From: Trifolium pratense
Taxonomy: Eukaryota > Streptophyta > Magnoliopsida > Fabales > Fabaceae
Direction of reading: 5' to 3'
Assembly: GCF_020283565.1 (NCBI RefSeq)
Contig: NC_060059.1
Location: forward strand, 9,617,501-9,681,500
Length of the DNA stretch: 64,000 nucleotides
Of the stretch, positions 12,010-23,700 are shown piece after piece. Under the pieces are notes generated by a model. That model was not told the origin of the DNA and did no database searches. It was given only the letters and a program-made list of their open reading frames with translations. How positions within the stretch are numbered: position 1 is the stretch's first letter; the number at the start of each line of letters is the position of its first letter. The position numbers and the translations under genes are program-made.

Positions 12010-12215
12010 ATGTATAACATGGAGTAATCTAAAAGAATTAATCAAAAACACATAGTATGTATTCCATTTTGTTTTTCCTTGACCTAAAATCACATTGAGT
12101 ACAAATTAGACATTTCGATATTTTCTAATTTACTGTACAAAGTAGTAGAATAATTTGATAGGAGTATTAAGCATTGACTTTGACCATAACAAAAATGATT
12201 AACAGACACTAAAGC
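12010..12215. repeat. Right copy of the diverged direct duplication
   Basis: Partner of 5618-5873 (see there). It starts ATGTATAACATGGAGTAATC and runs to ATTAACAGACA, with small indels. 12216-12641 beyond it is AT-rich with nothing recognised. Confidence 0.7.
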
Positions 12216-12718
12216 AAAGTGTGTAGAAATTGACTTTTTAACAAGCATACAACGAATATCTATATGACTTTAGACTCAACACGTTAATAATTTATTTTTA
12301 TTATTGTCAGAATCTTTTTCTCTTCGATCCAGCCATGCTTTGACTGAAAGACCAATTCAAACTCAATAAGTGTGGAGTATACTTCAAAAATATAACTATA
12401 CTACTAGTAGGCCTAATATATAATGAGATACTAATACTACTAGCTATAATATTAATACCAAATATAAAAAGCTATAAGTGTGCAAGTGTAACATTAATGA
12501 ATTTATCGGTACACATTTTATTTAAATATATATTGCTATATTGTTAATGTGTATAATTTTCATAAACTTATAAATAGTGTTTATTAATTTTTCTGTATTA
12601 AGTATTATTAATAAATTTATTAAAATTGTCCACATCAGTAATCTTTTATATTATAAGCTTGTATACACAAGCAAATTCTAAACCCTAATTTGTTTTCCCT
12701 GTTTTTCCTCCATTTTAT

Positions 12719-12854
12719 GAGGCAATTTTTATAAAAAAATAATACAATTTTGTCTTGACTGGGACTCGAACTCGCAACCCTTCAGTGAGGCAATTTTTAT
12801 AAAAAAATAATACAATTTTGTCTTGACTGGGACTCGAACTCGCAACCCTTCAGT
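12719..12854. repeat. Perfect 68-bp tandem repeat with tRNA T-arm-like core
   Basis: Units 12719-12786 and 12787-12854 are identical. Each contains GGGACTCGAACTCGCAACC, the reverse complement of a T-arm-like sequence (GGTTGCGAGTTCGAGTCCC). No other part of a tRNA is recognisable, so this is probably a captured SINE or tRNA fragment that was later duplicated inside the Helitron. Confidence 0.85.
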
Positions 12855-13502
12855 GCAAGGCAATATTTCCAATCACTATGGCAAATATACCAATTGTGAT
12901 TAAAATTATGTGCAATAATTGATAAGCACCATCAATTTTAAAAGTATATCATATCAAAATTATTGTTGACTATATTATTCATCACGAAATATTTTTATGT
13001 CTTTCCTGATCAATGATTTTTTTTCTACCGGATCATAAATTTAGAGAATAATTATCATGTGAGATTTAGAAAATTATTATCACGTGTGATTTGGAAAGTT
13101 ATATATATATATATATATATTCTCATACTATAACACCTTCAACAATATTGAAATCTATTAAAAAAAAAAACATATTTCACATTTCAATGTCATTATGTAA
13201 CCTTGCTTATATCACTTTTTAAATTATTTATTATGCAGTTTATTAAATTGTAGTTTTTTAAAATTGGAAAAAGAATTTTGTCAAAAAAAAAAAAGAAAAA
13301 AGAATTGATATTTTTTATAAATACCCTTTATTTTTACGTTAATGTATCCAAACATAAATCAATTATGTTTAACTCACTTTTAACCAAAATCAAATCTATC
13401 AAACTCAATTCTGCTAAATCAATTTTTTTTTGCAATACAATCAAACACAACCATAATCATGTCACTAATCACATTCATTATTTTGATTTTAACATTGTAG
13501 AT

Positions 13503-15392
13503 TTAATATTAACCTATGATCAATTGATACAATATGCACTAGCAGATATTGCAATGATGTTACGTAGTTGTGGGAAGAGTTTAAAAGATTATCCTCCAAT
13601 GCCTAGAGCAGACATATCATTAGTTCCTGATATACAAAAATAGTTTAATACACGACGAATTGAATTATAACAGACGATCATTAGCTGAGGAACATGTTAG
13701 ATTGATGTCAACTATGACTTCAGAGCAACGTAAAGTATATGACGCAATCATGACAAGAGTTAACGAAAATAAACCTGGTGTGTTTTTTCTTTATGGTTAT
13801 TGCGGTACAGGGAAGACATTTATCTGGAGGGCCATGCCAGCCGCATTACGCTCAAAAGGTGATATAGTTTTAACAATTGCCTCAAGTGGGATCGCTGCAT
13901 TGCTTATACCTGGCGGTAGAACAACACATTCAAAGTTTTGTATTCCTCTAAATGTTGACGAGTTTTCAACAATCATGAAAAGATTTAACGAAAACAAACC
14001 TGGTGTGTTTTTTCTTTATGGTTATGGTGGTACAGGGAAGACATTTATCTGGAGGGTCATGTCAGCCGCATTACGCTCAAAAGGTGAGATAGTTTTAACA
14101 GTTGCATCAAGTGGGATCACTGCATTGCTTATACCTGGCGGTAGAACATCACATTCAAGGTTTTGTATATTCCTCAAAATATTGACGAGTTTTCAACATG
14201 TACCATAATTCCTAAAAGCCCTTCGGCGCTATTAATACAAAAAGCAAAGCTCATTATATGGGATGAAGCACCAATGATGCACAAACACTGTTTCGAAGCT
14301 GTTGATCGAACTTTAAAAGATATTATCAAGTTTGTTGATGAAAAAAATAAGCACATTCCCTTCGATGGAAAAGTTGTTGTTTTTGGCGGAGATTTTAGAC
14401 AAATTCTACCAGTAATACCCAAAGGTACAAGGCCAGAAGTTGTTCATGCTACTATTAATTTTTCGGTTCTTTGGAATTTTTGTGAAGTTTTAACATTGAG
14501 AAAAAACATGAGGTTTCTCGGTGGTGCTTCGAGTGCAGATGTTGAACAAAGAAGATTGTTTTCTGAATGGGTTTTGGGTGTTGGCGATGGAGAAATTGAA
14601 GATGACAACGACGATGATTTAGAACTTGACATTCCATCAGATTTATTGATTCCAAATTCAGGTGATCCTTTTGCTTCTATCGTTGAAAGCACATATCCCC
14701 AACTTTTACAAAACATGAACGATATAACGTATTTCCAAAATAGAGTTATACTAGCTCCTAAAAATTCAATAGTCGACACAATAAATGATTATATGTTGGA
14801 TTTAATTCCTGGTGAAGAAAAAACATATTTGAGTTATGATACTCCACTCACACAAAATATAGACAGTCAAACAGTGGATGATGTTCATACTCCCGAAATT
14901 TTGAACATGATTTCTACGTCGGGACTTCCAAATCACAAGTTGAGACTTAAAGTTGGAGTTCCAATTATGCTATTAAGGAATTTGAATAAAAAATTAGGAT
15001 TATGCAATGGAACAAGACTTATTATTACGAGATTGAGAAAACGTGCTCTTGAAGGAAAAATTATTTCAGAAAGTAATATTGGTGATCAGGTTTTCATACC
15101 TAGATTTTTTCTGATACCATCTGACGTGAGAATTCCTTTTAAATTTCAACGGAGACAATTTCCTATAATGATTTCTTTTCCGATGACTATTAATAAGAGT
15201 CAGAGACAATCTTTAAAGCATGTTGGGATATATCTTCCGTCGCCAGTGTTTTCACATGGGCAATTGTATGTTGCAATTTCAAGAGTTACTTCTAGAAAAG
15301 GATTAAAAATATTGATCATCGATGACGACAGTGAAGATACGACTAAGACTTCAAATGTGGTCTATAAGAAAGTCTTCCGTAATATAACATAA
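13503..15392 (+). pseudogene. Helitron PIF1-like helicase, C-terminal part, broken
   Basis: Reads LTYDQLIQYALADI and SLKDYPPMPRADISLVPDIQ, then a stop at 13641, then from about 13660 NYNRRSLAEEHVRLMS, the P-loop region, and after a frameshift near 14170-14205 a long frame to 15392. Helicase motifs: Walker A GYCGTGKT (first copy) and GYGGTGKT (second), Walker B LIIWDEAPM, motif III FGGDFRQILPV, NKNMRF-like step, NGTRLIITRL, and MTINKSQRQSL...QLYVAISRV near the C terminus. The usual KSQGQ glycine is arginine here. A 225-bp segment containing the P-loop is present twice in tandem (13762-13986 and 13987-14211). The family unwinds DNA during rolling-circle transposition; this copy cannot make an intact protein. 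Confidence 0.9.
13762..14211. repeat. 225-bp in-frame tandem duplication of the helicase P-loop segment
   Basis: Both units start AACGAAAA and read NENKPGVFFLYGY.GTGKTFIW. The period is exactly 75 codons. They differ at a modest number of sites, so the duplication predates the latest decay. Confidence 0.9.
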
Positions 15393-15524
15393 TTTTCTTT
15401 GTATGAATATTTATCCAAAATTATTATTGAATTATCGTTTAATATTACTCAACTTTTTTCATATATCTTACATTATTGAAATTATCATATCTTATTTAAT
15501 CATTATATATCTTACAGTTAATCA

Positions 15525-15545
15525 GACCCGTGCACCGCACGGGTC
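15525..15545 (+). terminator. Helitron 3' terminal hairpin
   Basis: Perfect 9-bp stem with loop ACC, six bases before CTAG. In Helitrons this hairpin acts as the transposition termination signal. Confidence 0.85.
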
Positions 15546-15555
15546 GATGTTCTAG

Positions 15556-15971
15556 TGTACATATATATCTAAATAAGAAGGGTATCGAAATATTCACATC
15601 CTATATTTTTAATGAAATCAACACGTTGTTTATATTGATTTTAATATACCGACACACTAGCAAACCTACTCTTATTATTTATTAGCTAGGTGATTGTCTA
15701 CAAAAATGTCCTGAACTGTTATTATGCTTTTATAATATTAATTTTAAGCCTGTGTGCGCTGGCTTAATTGGGAAGTCCAGATCTATTGTTGGGAAATTGG
15801 GAAATCAATAATATTAACTTATATCTTAATGTGGCATGACTTAACGTCAAGCAAATGTTTAAATTTTTAGAAATTCAAATTGTTGTTATTTGTCAAACCA
15901 TAAGTACTTTGTTTGGTATTATTTATCGGTTATAGTTTTCTAGTTTTGTAGCAGGACTGCGATCAAGGAGG
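15556..15971. other. Intergenic, AT-rich
   Basis: Nothing recognised. Confidence 0.4.
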
Positions 15972-16001
15972 TACTCCCTCCGTGATGTCACGGAGGGAGT
16001 A
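15972..16001. mobile_element. 30-bp remnant of a Stowaway MITE (two ends only)
   Basis: TACTCCCTCCGTGA meets its inverted copy TCACGGAGGGAGTA with only two unpaired central bases. CTCCCTCCGT is the Stowaway (Tc1/mariner) end and TA the target dinucleotide, so the interior has been completely deleted. Confidence 0.7.
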
Positions 16002-16073
16002 TAATGTTGTTGATTCCATTTTAAGGGAAAAATATATGTATGATTTCTTATCGTAATTAATTAACAACTTGCC

Positions 16074-16245
16074 GACTAATTGTTAGTTAGTCCAGTGGTG
16101 ATTGAGGTTTGACTTGGTAGGAAATATCAGGGTCCGATCCTCCGTAACTGCGATACGAATGAGACTGAAATAACTTAATATCATAACTAACTTGCGAACC
16201 AAATTAGATGATTCAGTGGACCGAATATTGGTGGTGAAAAAAAAA
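16074..16245 (+). mobile_element. SINE-like retroposon with perfect 15-bp target duplication
   Basis: The 15-mer AATTAACAACTTGCC occurs at 16059-16073 and 16246-16260. The 172-bp insert has a pol III-like box A region (TAGTCCAGTGGTGATTGAGG), a box B-like GGTCCGATCC about 50 bp later, and ends in an A-run. Its head resembles the SINEs at 25690 and 55948 (TCCAGTGGTG), so it is probably a relative. Confidence 0.85.
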
Positions 16246-16532
16246 AATTAACAACTTGCCAATGGCTTTAAATTAGTTTGATGGAGAAAAAAAAAACTAA
16301 AATTATCAATTACTAACAATTACAGGTTTGATAACCGCGAACTTATTTGAAATAAATGTTGAAGTCAAATAACAGATGTTCAAACCCGAAAAAAATAAAA
16401 AATGTTAATAAACTAACGACTAATTATTAATATTTGTCTAAAAATGCTATAAAATTTTAATTCCTGCAAATATAGTCTTTTTTATTTTAGTTTCTATAAG
16501 TTTTTTTATTTGGTTTTAATCCTTACAAATTT

Positions 16533-16581
16533 AAAAATTGATGGTTTTTTTTTTTTTTGTTGGAAAAAAATTGATGGTTTT
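16533..16581 (-). repeat. Micro-insertion with target duplication
   Basis: The 16-mer AAAAATTGATGGTTTT (16533-16548 and 16566-16581) flanks a 17-bp insert, T10 then GTTGGAA. It reads as a minus-strand retroposon 3' end with A-tail. Confidence 0.6.
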
Positions 16582-17622
16582 AATCTTTGATAATATATGT
16601 GGCGCAATATAATCATGAGATGTAGTGTAATATAAATGATTTTCAGGACTAATAATTAAAAGCAATTGTTATTCGATTTACAGGGAATGAATCTAAACAA
16701 AAAAAAATTACAAGAATTAAAACCAATAAACAGTATAATTATAGGGGCGCGCAAATATTATATTTAAACCTTGACATTTTAATTGACCATAGACTGTCTT
16801 TACTTTTCTTTCTTTGTAGTGATCACTTGGTAAGTTGGTATTAAAATATAATTTATAGGAATATTTCCATGTATTTTCTTAACTTTTTCCTCGTTGTTTC
16901 TCTTGTCTTTTATCTCTTGAATTAGTACTCATTTCTTACATAAACATCCTATTGTGTGATGGATTTTATTTATCGTTTTTTCAGATAAATAATATTAATG
17001 ATTCATTATGGACTATTATAGTAGTCTTAAAAATATTTATAAAAAAAAATGTAAAATATGTTAATTAAAAAAAGGATTGAAGGTTACTTTTTATTAATAA
17101 AAGGATAATTGGAGATATGTGTTTCCCTCTTTAAAATAACCTAAACAACAACCTATATAATAGATATTTTAGTCACTTAATTATTTAGTTTTATAGGATT
17201 GATATTTGACTGAAGCGTATGCAAATATATTTATTAAAAGATATTATTCCAATAAGGATTAATCTAATTTTATCTTAGATAAATGTGTTGCGAAGAAAAT
17301 ATCAAATTTTATTTATCTTTCAATCAAATTTTAAATTATCAACGTCTAAAAATCAGAGAATTGTCACAAACTCTTTTTTTTAGCCAACATACAAACTCAA
17401 AATAATAACTACCCAGATTAGTTCAATCAAACACCTCCAAATTAGTCATAAAAATCAGCTGGTTACCGTTGAGAGCCTATTGATGAGTGGTGACAAAATA
17501 TGGTGGCTGGATACTTGACAAAATATCTTTGCATCCTATAATAATCGACGTGGGACTCCTACAATTGTATATTCATTGTAATCATTGTAATATTAAGATG
17601 TTCACAATATTGCTTATTATCA

Positions 17623-17663
17623 AGAAAATATTAATGTGTCAAAAAAAAAGAGAAAATATTAAT
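17623..17663 (+). repeat. Micro-insertion GTGTC(A)9 with 13-bp target duplication
   Basis: AGAAAATATTAAT at 17623-17635 and 17651-17663 flanks a 15-bp insert GTGTCAAAAAAAAAG. See the findings for the class. Confidence 0.75.
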
Positions 17664-17754
17664 TAAAATAATTTAAATTATCTTTCTGTTAAGAAAACTA
17701 TTAACAAATATTTTCTGAGCATATTAAGAAATAAAAAAGAATTTAATTTATATT

Positions 17755-17906
17755 TACCGTCAGTGTAAAGTTATTTTACACATGCATCCAATAATATATT
17801 GACACATCATGTATGGTATTTAAAAACACATGATGTGTCACATTCATTAAATGATATGACAATGCATCATTAGATGTATGTGTAAAGAATCTTTACACCG
17901 ACAGTA
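17755..17906. mobile_element. MITE, about 152 bp
   Basis: Ends TACCGTCAGTGTAAAG and, inverted, TACTGTCGGTGTAAAG; the interior is also largely palindromic (ACATCATGT / ACATGATGT). TA at each end could be a Tc1/mariner-type target duplication. It ends 15 bp before the hAT element at 17921. Confidence 0.7.
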
Positions 17907-17920
17907 CACAACAATTAAAC

Positions 17921-18578
17921 CAGTGGCGGAACCAGAAAAAATATCGTGGGTGGGCCGAAAAATAGTCAATCTATTTTCAATTTGAATTTTTTGCTCCTCT
18001 ATTTTCACATGTTACAATTTTGGTATCAACAAACTATATTTTTACTCTAAAAATTGTGATTTTTGGCTATAAATGTGATTTACTGTCTCCAACATTGAAT
18101 CAAAAGATGAAATATCAAATTTGAGACCAAAATTCACAATTTTTTCCCATTAAAATTCGCTAATTTTACAGCAAAAAGTAATAAAAAAATATTGAGTTAG
18201 GATTAAAATTGCAACAAATGTGAAAATATGGGACTTGAAAAATTTAATATTAATTAAACATATTTTTTTATGTCATTTCATATTTATATATGCTAGTTTA
18301 ACTGTTAATTTTATCTATTATTATAAATTCAATTAATTATGAACTAACATTTACACTAATACTTGAACTAATATGTGTACCGAATTACTTATAATCATCA
18401 ATAATATACTTTAAATTAATATTTACATTAATATTTGTATATATATTTATATATATACCGGGTGACTTAAAATCATTAATAATACATTTAAATTAATACC
18501 CTACATATAAAAAAAATTATTTTTTGGGGGTGGGGGTGGGCCGTGGCCCACCTCAGCCCACCCCTAGGTCCGCTGCTG
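17921..18578. mobile_element. Non-autonomous hAT element, 658 bp
   Basis: The 8-bp target duplication AATTAAAC is perfect (17913-17920 and 18579-18586). The ends are inverted: CAGTGGCGGAACCAG and, reversed, CAGCAGCGGACCTAG. A G/C-rich subterminal block (GGGGGTGGGCCGTGGCCCACC) lies at the right end. No transposase frame. Confidence 0.88.
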
Positions 18579-18706
18579 AATTAAACTCAATCAAAAATAG
18601 TGATTTTATCTTCAAAGTTGTGTATTTATTCTTTAAAAATTTATAAATTGTTATTTTTAATACAAGTTTAAGATTAAATTTTCATCTTCAATTCTCTCTT
18701 TTTTCA

Positions 18707-18795
18707 TCAAGTGAGGTGAATAAGTGGTAAATTTCAAGTTCATTGGCCATACATATAAAATATGATATCTCTACTAATTGAACTATGTTTATGGA
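18707..18795 (-). mobile_element. SINE-A fragment
   Basis: Same repeat family as 23994-24115 and 25149-25273, minus orientation: GTGAATAAGTGG, then TTCAAGTTCATTGG (degenerate box B complement) and CTCTACTAATTGAACTA (box A complement). Tail and target duplication not resolved. Confidence 0.5.
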
Positions 18796-19141
18796 GACTT
18801 ATTTTCGATTATTTAATTTATGCTCTTTGTACATTATGTTAGTACTTAGCATGATCTTTCAATTAATTCAAATTTTATCAACATTTTCCAAGTTTCTATA
18901 CGCAAATGGTAATTTTATTTTATATAATAGGAACACATATCAGACAAATTTATTTTAACAACTTTTATTAATACTCATCTGTGATGTATGTTAGAGACTC
19001 CTATAAATCTATAATAAATGACAAATGGAGTAATATAAATTTTCATTAACCCTCATTTATTGTATCAACTCCATCCTCAAGTCTATTGCACCACTTTTTT
19101 TGAGGCATTGTTAATTTTTGGGTGTAAACCTTCACAGTTCT

Positions 19142-19310
19142 GGGAATGGATTCTCTCAAGTGTAATTTACACTTGAGAGAATAAAGTGTGGTTTGTTACC
19201 ATTGATCAAGAGAGAGAAACATATAAAAATTTAGAGAAAATGAATTTAGATGGTGTTAGATTACACTTTATTCTCTCAAGTGTAAATCACACTTGAGAGA
19301 ATCCATTCCC
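19142..19310. mobile_element. Mutator-type MITE with about 48-bp inverted ends
   Basis: Ends GGGAATGGATTCTCTCAAGTG... and its inverted copy ...CACTTGAGAGAATCCATTCCC. Each end contains its own hairpin (TCTCAAGTGTAA/TTACACTTGAGA). Flanks CACAGTTCT (19133-19141) and CACAATTCT (19311-19319) form a 9-bp target duplication with one mismatch, as expected for Mutator-like elements. Confidence 0.8.
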
Positions 19311-19319
19311 CACAATTCT

Positions 19320-20630
19320 TTATCAAATGTATCTCATTTAGATTGAGAAGTGTGAATATTGTTTATAAACTATTCATCATGACCTCGTCTCTCAAGCCAC
19401 ATAAGACTTTTTTGGTGTACCGAAAAAGTAGTCCCAAAGTCGAGGCAAATGGATTAAAATGGTCCGTCAATTCCATCTATGTGGTTTAGACATTTCCTTC
19501 ACAAACGACGCCAATGTTTCAAACCTGAAGATGGTGGTTGAGATTGTTGAAAGTAATGAGGCAAAGTACTGCAATTGCTCATTAGAAAAGAGTGTGTGCG
19601 TGTGTGTTTGTTTGAATGGCATCCGAGAAGGGTATATACGCCTCCAACGATAAATTTAATGATGGCTTTAAGAGAGTCAATAAGTTATATAAATAACGTG
19701 TAAAGGATTTTGAATCCTTAAGCGATTATATATGGTTGTAAGATATCTGACACAGTCAATCATTAAAGTGTCGTGATTCCATCATAACATTGAATAAATA
19801 AGAACATTTTAGTCAATACTAATTTATTCAAATAAATTAATACACTTAATGAATTGTTTTATATTTTTTATAAGCAATGGATGAATGTATATTAAAAAGG
19901 AAGTTCTAGGGTTACTTCTACTTATACCCTTATGAATTTTATATAAAAATGTATATAATCCTAAACTTTATTCCACTTTCTCCGCATGTACAGCTAAATT
20001 TGACTTTGCTTACAACAAAGCAACAAAGGACAACCCTGTTGACTTTGTTGACCTGGACATCTTTAATTTTACTTATAAAACAAAAAACCATAATTAATTT
20101 TGATAGTCCAACAAATTAATAATACTCCTCATCACAAAATTTTAGCCACGTCATATACAAATTAAATTTGGTGGAAATTTCCTACATGGAATAATATCAA
20201 ATTAAAACAAGTAGCCAAGCAAGTTGCAGAAATGATAATAGTACACTTTTGCAACTTGAACAATATATGAATGAGATTGTGACCTATTGAATTGAGTGAG
20301 AAAAGAAGCTTATCTTAAAGATACCATTGGCCTAATCTGTGATAGTAATAACAAAAAAACAAAATAACACGTAGTGGCCAACTACCACACCTTCCACTTG
20401 TCCAAATTGTATTTGACTTCATCCACACTTCATCGACACTTCTATGCTTGCCATGTCGGCAACATAATAATATCAGCTTCTTGTGTAAACTTTATTACTC
20501 CACTTGTGCTTAATTAATCTCTTGTTTTTTTTCTTTCTCCATAATTCCTTATATAACTTAATTATAAGACTTGCATTGTGCGTGGACAGTGTGGTAACTA
20601 TAATAAAATAGTTTAAAATAGTTGTCGTTG
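19320..20630. other. Intergenic, AT-rich
   Basis: No gene or element recognised. A short open frame at 19459-19653 has no family resemblance. Confidence 0.4.
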
Positions 20631-20750
20631 TTTAATTTAGTTGGTAGGAATATCGCATTATATATTTAAGAGTCGGAGTTCGAATTTCGAACACTCTACT
20701 TATTATTTAAGTGAAATTTCTGACTAATAGGATACTTGACAAAAAACAAA
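20631..20750 (+). mobile_element. SINE-A copy
   Basis: Box A-like TTAGTTGGTAGGAA, box B-like GGAGTTCGAATTTCGAAC, then ...CTACTTATT...GATACTTGACAAAAAA, matching the 3' end of the other SINE-A copies (TACTTGAC plus A-tail). Confidence 0.65.
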
Positions 20751-23700
20751 ATAGTCGTCTAACTTAACTATAGTTGGTTGGTAAAATATTATATTTCGTA
20801 ATTAACACTTTTGGTTAATTCCCATATGTTTTTAACAAGTAAAACCAAACTAATTTGTTTAATAATATATTACAGGATTACATCATATCTTAATTAAAAA
20901 CACAGGTGGTTGCATATCATCACTAAATTTTTTCACCTTTCTATTTAAGTTATCTAAGATAAATAAATTAAATTATAGCATGCTCGAGAATCCATCTCAC
21001 ATCACCCTTCCTTTGGCAAAAATCACATTATTCTGCGATTTTAAAACGTTTTGCTGATAAATACAGTACAACAAAAGAAAAAGAAAAAGAAAATAAAATA
21101 AAATCATAGAAAGATTGATGGTACGAAGAAGTGGATTAGAAATGAATGTATGATCACTTGATGTAGTGATCATAAATATGGTAACTAATATAATCAATAA
21201 TAACTAATCACAATTAACTTCTAAGGAGAAATGTCGATGTTAATTTAACTTTTTTTTATTGGTGTAGCAATTTTTTAGAGTGTTTTCAAAGTATCTAAAG
21301 TGTTTGTTCTTGAATTATAAGAGTTAAGTATTTGTTCTCCTTATAATTCAATCTTTGCTTAATTGACGAATATCGAGGTGTGTAACAAATATTAAAAAAA
21401 AATAAAAAATGTAGTTTTGTTGTATTTTTATTAAAATATTATGTCTAAATAATATTTTCCCATATATTATTAGTAGCAAATTTTCACCATGCTTCAAAAG
21501 CTTTTTCTCTAACTTCTGTGACATTTGTCCCGAAAACAGCCTATTTTCTTTATCCCAGCCGATGAAATACAAAAATTCGGACTATCCATTTATCCTCAAA
21601 ATTTATTTGATGTTATAGTTGAAATATTTTGGTGGAATTCTTATTTATTAATTAATTAAAGAGGGTCCACAAATTAAAGATGGGAGAAAACCAAAAGCAG
21701 TAATGTAAACCACTGAAGAGGAATTCATGAGAAACAATTGGCTCCTGTTTTGGTTGGACTTTGGGGGGTTTTCGGTCTTTTTGTCAACTTTGTCTACGTG
21801 ACGTGGGGTCTATCATAACAACACCAAGGACTGTCCGTACAGATATCATGTCCTCCGATGTGCAACTTTATATGATGACACTATTTTTCATTTCATTTTA
21901 AAATTAAAAATAATATATCCAATAGGACGCCCCCATTCCTTTTTTTTTTTTTAAAAAAAATTTGGTATTCGATCTTAGGAATCTCATTCCTCATACTTAT
22001 TATGGGTTTAATTTAGGCAAAACGTGTCCTAATATGTAATTTTATAAAATATAAAAATATTCTATCCATTTAAAAATTTATTAGTGGTTTTTTCAAAAAT
22101 TTGAGATATAAAATCATTTATAATTATATCAATAGTAGTGTTTTTTAACGTAACATTTCCAATTGACAAAATTGTCAAACTATTCAATCTCTTGTAGTAT
22201 TGATGATTTCAAGTAAAAAAAGATTATAACACTATTATAAGATTATGTTCATATAAAAAAAAGTTTAGGCCCCTAAAATCTTGAGTCCTAGGCTATGGCA
22301 CTTTTAGCCTAAACCCAGAGCCAACCCTACCGATAAGTAGATAGTCAAGGCAAAACTCTCCATTTTATTACTTAGGCATGAAAGAATTTATTATTTATTT
22401 TGCTCTGTGATTTTATCTTAGTTGGTGTAGAAATCAAATTTTATAGGTAAAGTATAAGGTATTCAACCGGGAGCAGGTCCTCTCCCGCGTAATGTGTCTC
22501 AAGTTAAATTTGAACCACACTTTTTTTTTTGCAGGTTGCCCTATGCTACCAAAAGCAGTTGAATGGTCGGAATATAAACATTATCCCCTCCCGTAAAAAC
22601 TACACGGGAGACAATCGTTGTCCGTATTCAACCACACATGTGACAAGAGAACAAATAGTACTCAACCAAAAAGACAATATCAAAAAGATAAAATATAGTA
22701 AAAAAATTTCATATAATTAATTTATAAGTTGTTTTAATATACAATTATGAGAAATTTATCAACATATAATAAGTTATTTTTATAAAAAATTTCAAACAAT
22801 GTTAAAAATATTTATATATCCGTGGATAAATTCAAATAAATCAACCAAAACAACATATTACGCACTTAACCCATTCATCCATAAAAAGTAAAGATTCTGG
22901 ACAACGAATTCAAATAGGACAAACAAGAAAAAACAAAATCACCAATATTATTCTAACAATGGGAAGATTGAGCAGTGTATGAGCTTTTATTTATTTGTTT
23001 TAATTTCTTTTGGGTTAAAAATTATGCAAATATACCCATGCATGGTGAACCTGGCCAATAAGACATACTCAAACAGGGGAAGAAAGGATGAATGAGAGAT
23101 TTGAAGTAGAGTAGGGACAAATGGATGGGCAACGATATTTTATTTTCAGGATGAGAGCATGCATCTTCAAGAAAAAATCACAAACACATACTACTTTATT
23201 AGCCCAATCTTTAATTATAAAGATTACTTATTTACTACTAACACATTTATTTAAATACTTAAATAAATAATATAAAAAAATATAATAAATGTATTTATGC
23301 AATTGGTTCTAAATTTTTTTGAAAATTCCCACATTCTAAGTTTTCTTTTCATTTTTCTTCATTCACCGAAGGTGGTAATTCTGTTTGGCTCGAAATCACT
23401 CATCTACATCTTTGCATGCATGAGATTAGGTGATATTTAGCACTCTGTTTATAGATAAAGAAATCAAACTCACAAAAATAAATCCAATTTAATTAAATGT
23501 AAAATAATAAATGTCCTCTCCCTCCCACATTTGGATTTTTGGAATGTCATTTTCTATTCATGATGAAAATGTAGGTCAATGACTTGATCATAAAATTGTG
23601 ATGAAGCAAAAGTAAGTAGAGATGGAAAATTGAAGAAGGAGCATGGTGAGGGGTATGTTGGGTAGCACAAGGACGGGGGGATGAACTTCACTACAAAACC

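Larger units (their letters stand above)
12642..15555 (+). mobile_element. Helitron (rolling-circle transposon), decayed
   Basis: The 3' end has the family hallmark: a 9-bp stem GACCCGTGC/GCACGGGTC with a 3-nt loop at 15525-15545, six bases, then CTAG (15552-15555) followed by host T. The proposed 5' end is TC at 12642 after host A, beginning TCTTTTATATTATAAGC and containing a short subterminal hairpin (GCTTGT/ACAAGC); it fits A^T target choice but is less certain. The interior encodes a broken PIF1-type helicase. The HUH replication-initiator domain is not present, so the copy is defective. Confidence 0.75.

Noticed and set aside
12740..12854. tRNA gene in the 68-bp repeats
   Set aside because: Only a T-arm-like piece exists; no acceptor, D-arm or anticodon arm can be drawn.
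13267..13306. Further micro-insertion (TTGTC followed by a long A-run)
   Set aside because: Flanks are A-rich and low complexity, so the direct repeat AAAAAGAATT could be chance; not counted in the class.
13278..13502. N-terminal helicase sequence in the open frame starting 13278
   Set aside because: The first 75 residues are Lys/Ile/Asn-rich low complexity with no match to Helitron proteins; similarity begins at about 13503.
19459..19653. 64-residue open frame
   Set aside because: No recognisable motif, no splice or promoter support, and a GTGTGTGTG run inside it.
22463..22640. MITE with CTCCCGCGTA/TACACGGGAG ends
   Set aside because: Inverted match is patchy and no target duplication was found; left as a remark in the intergenic entry.
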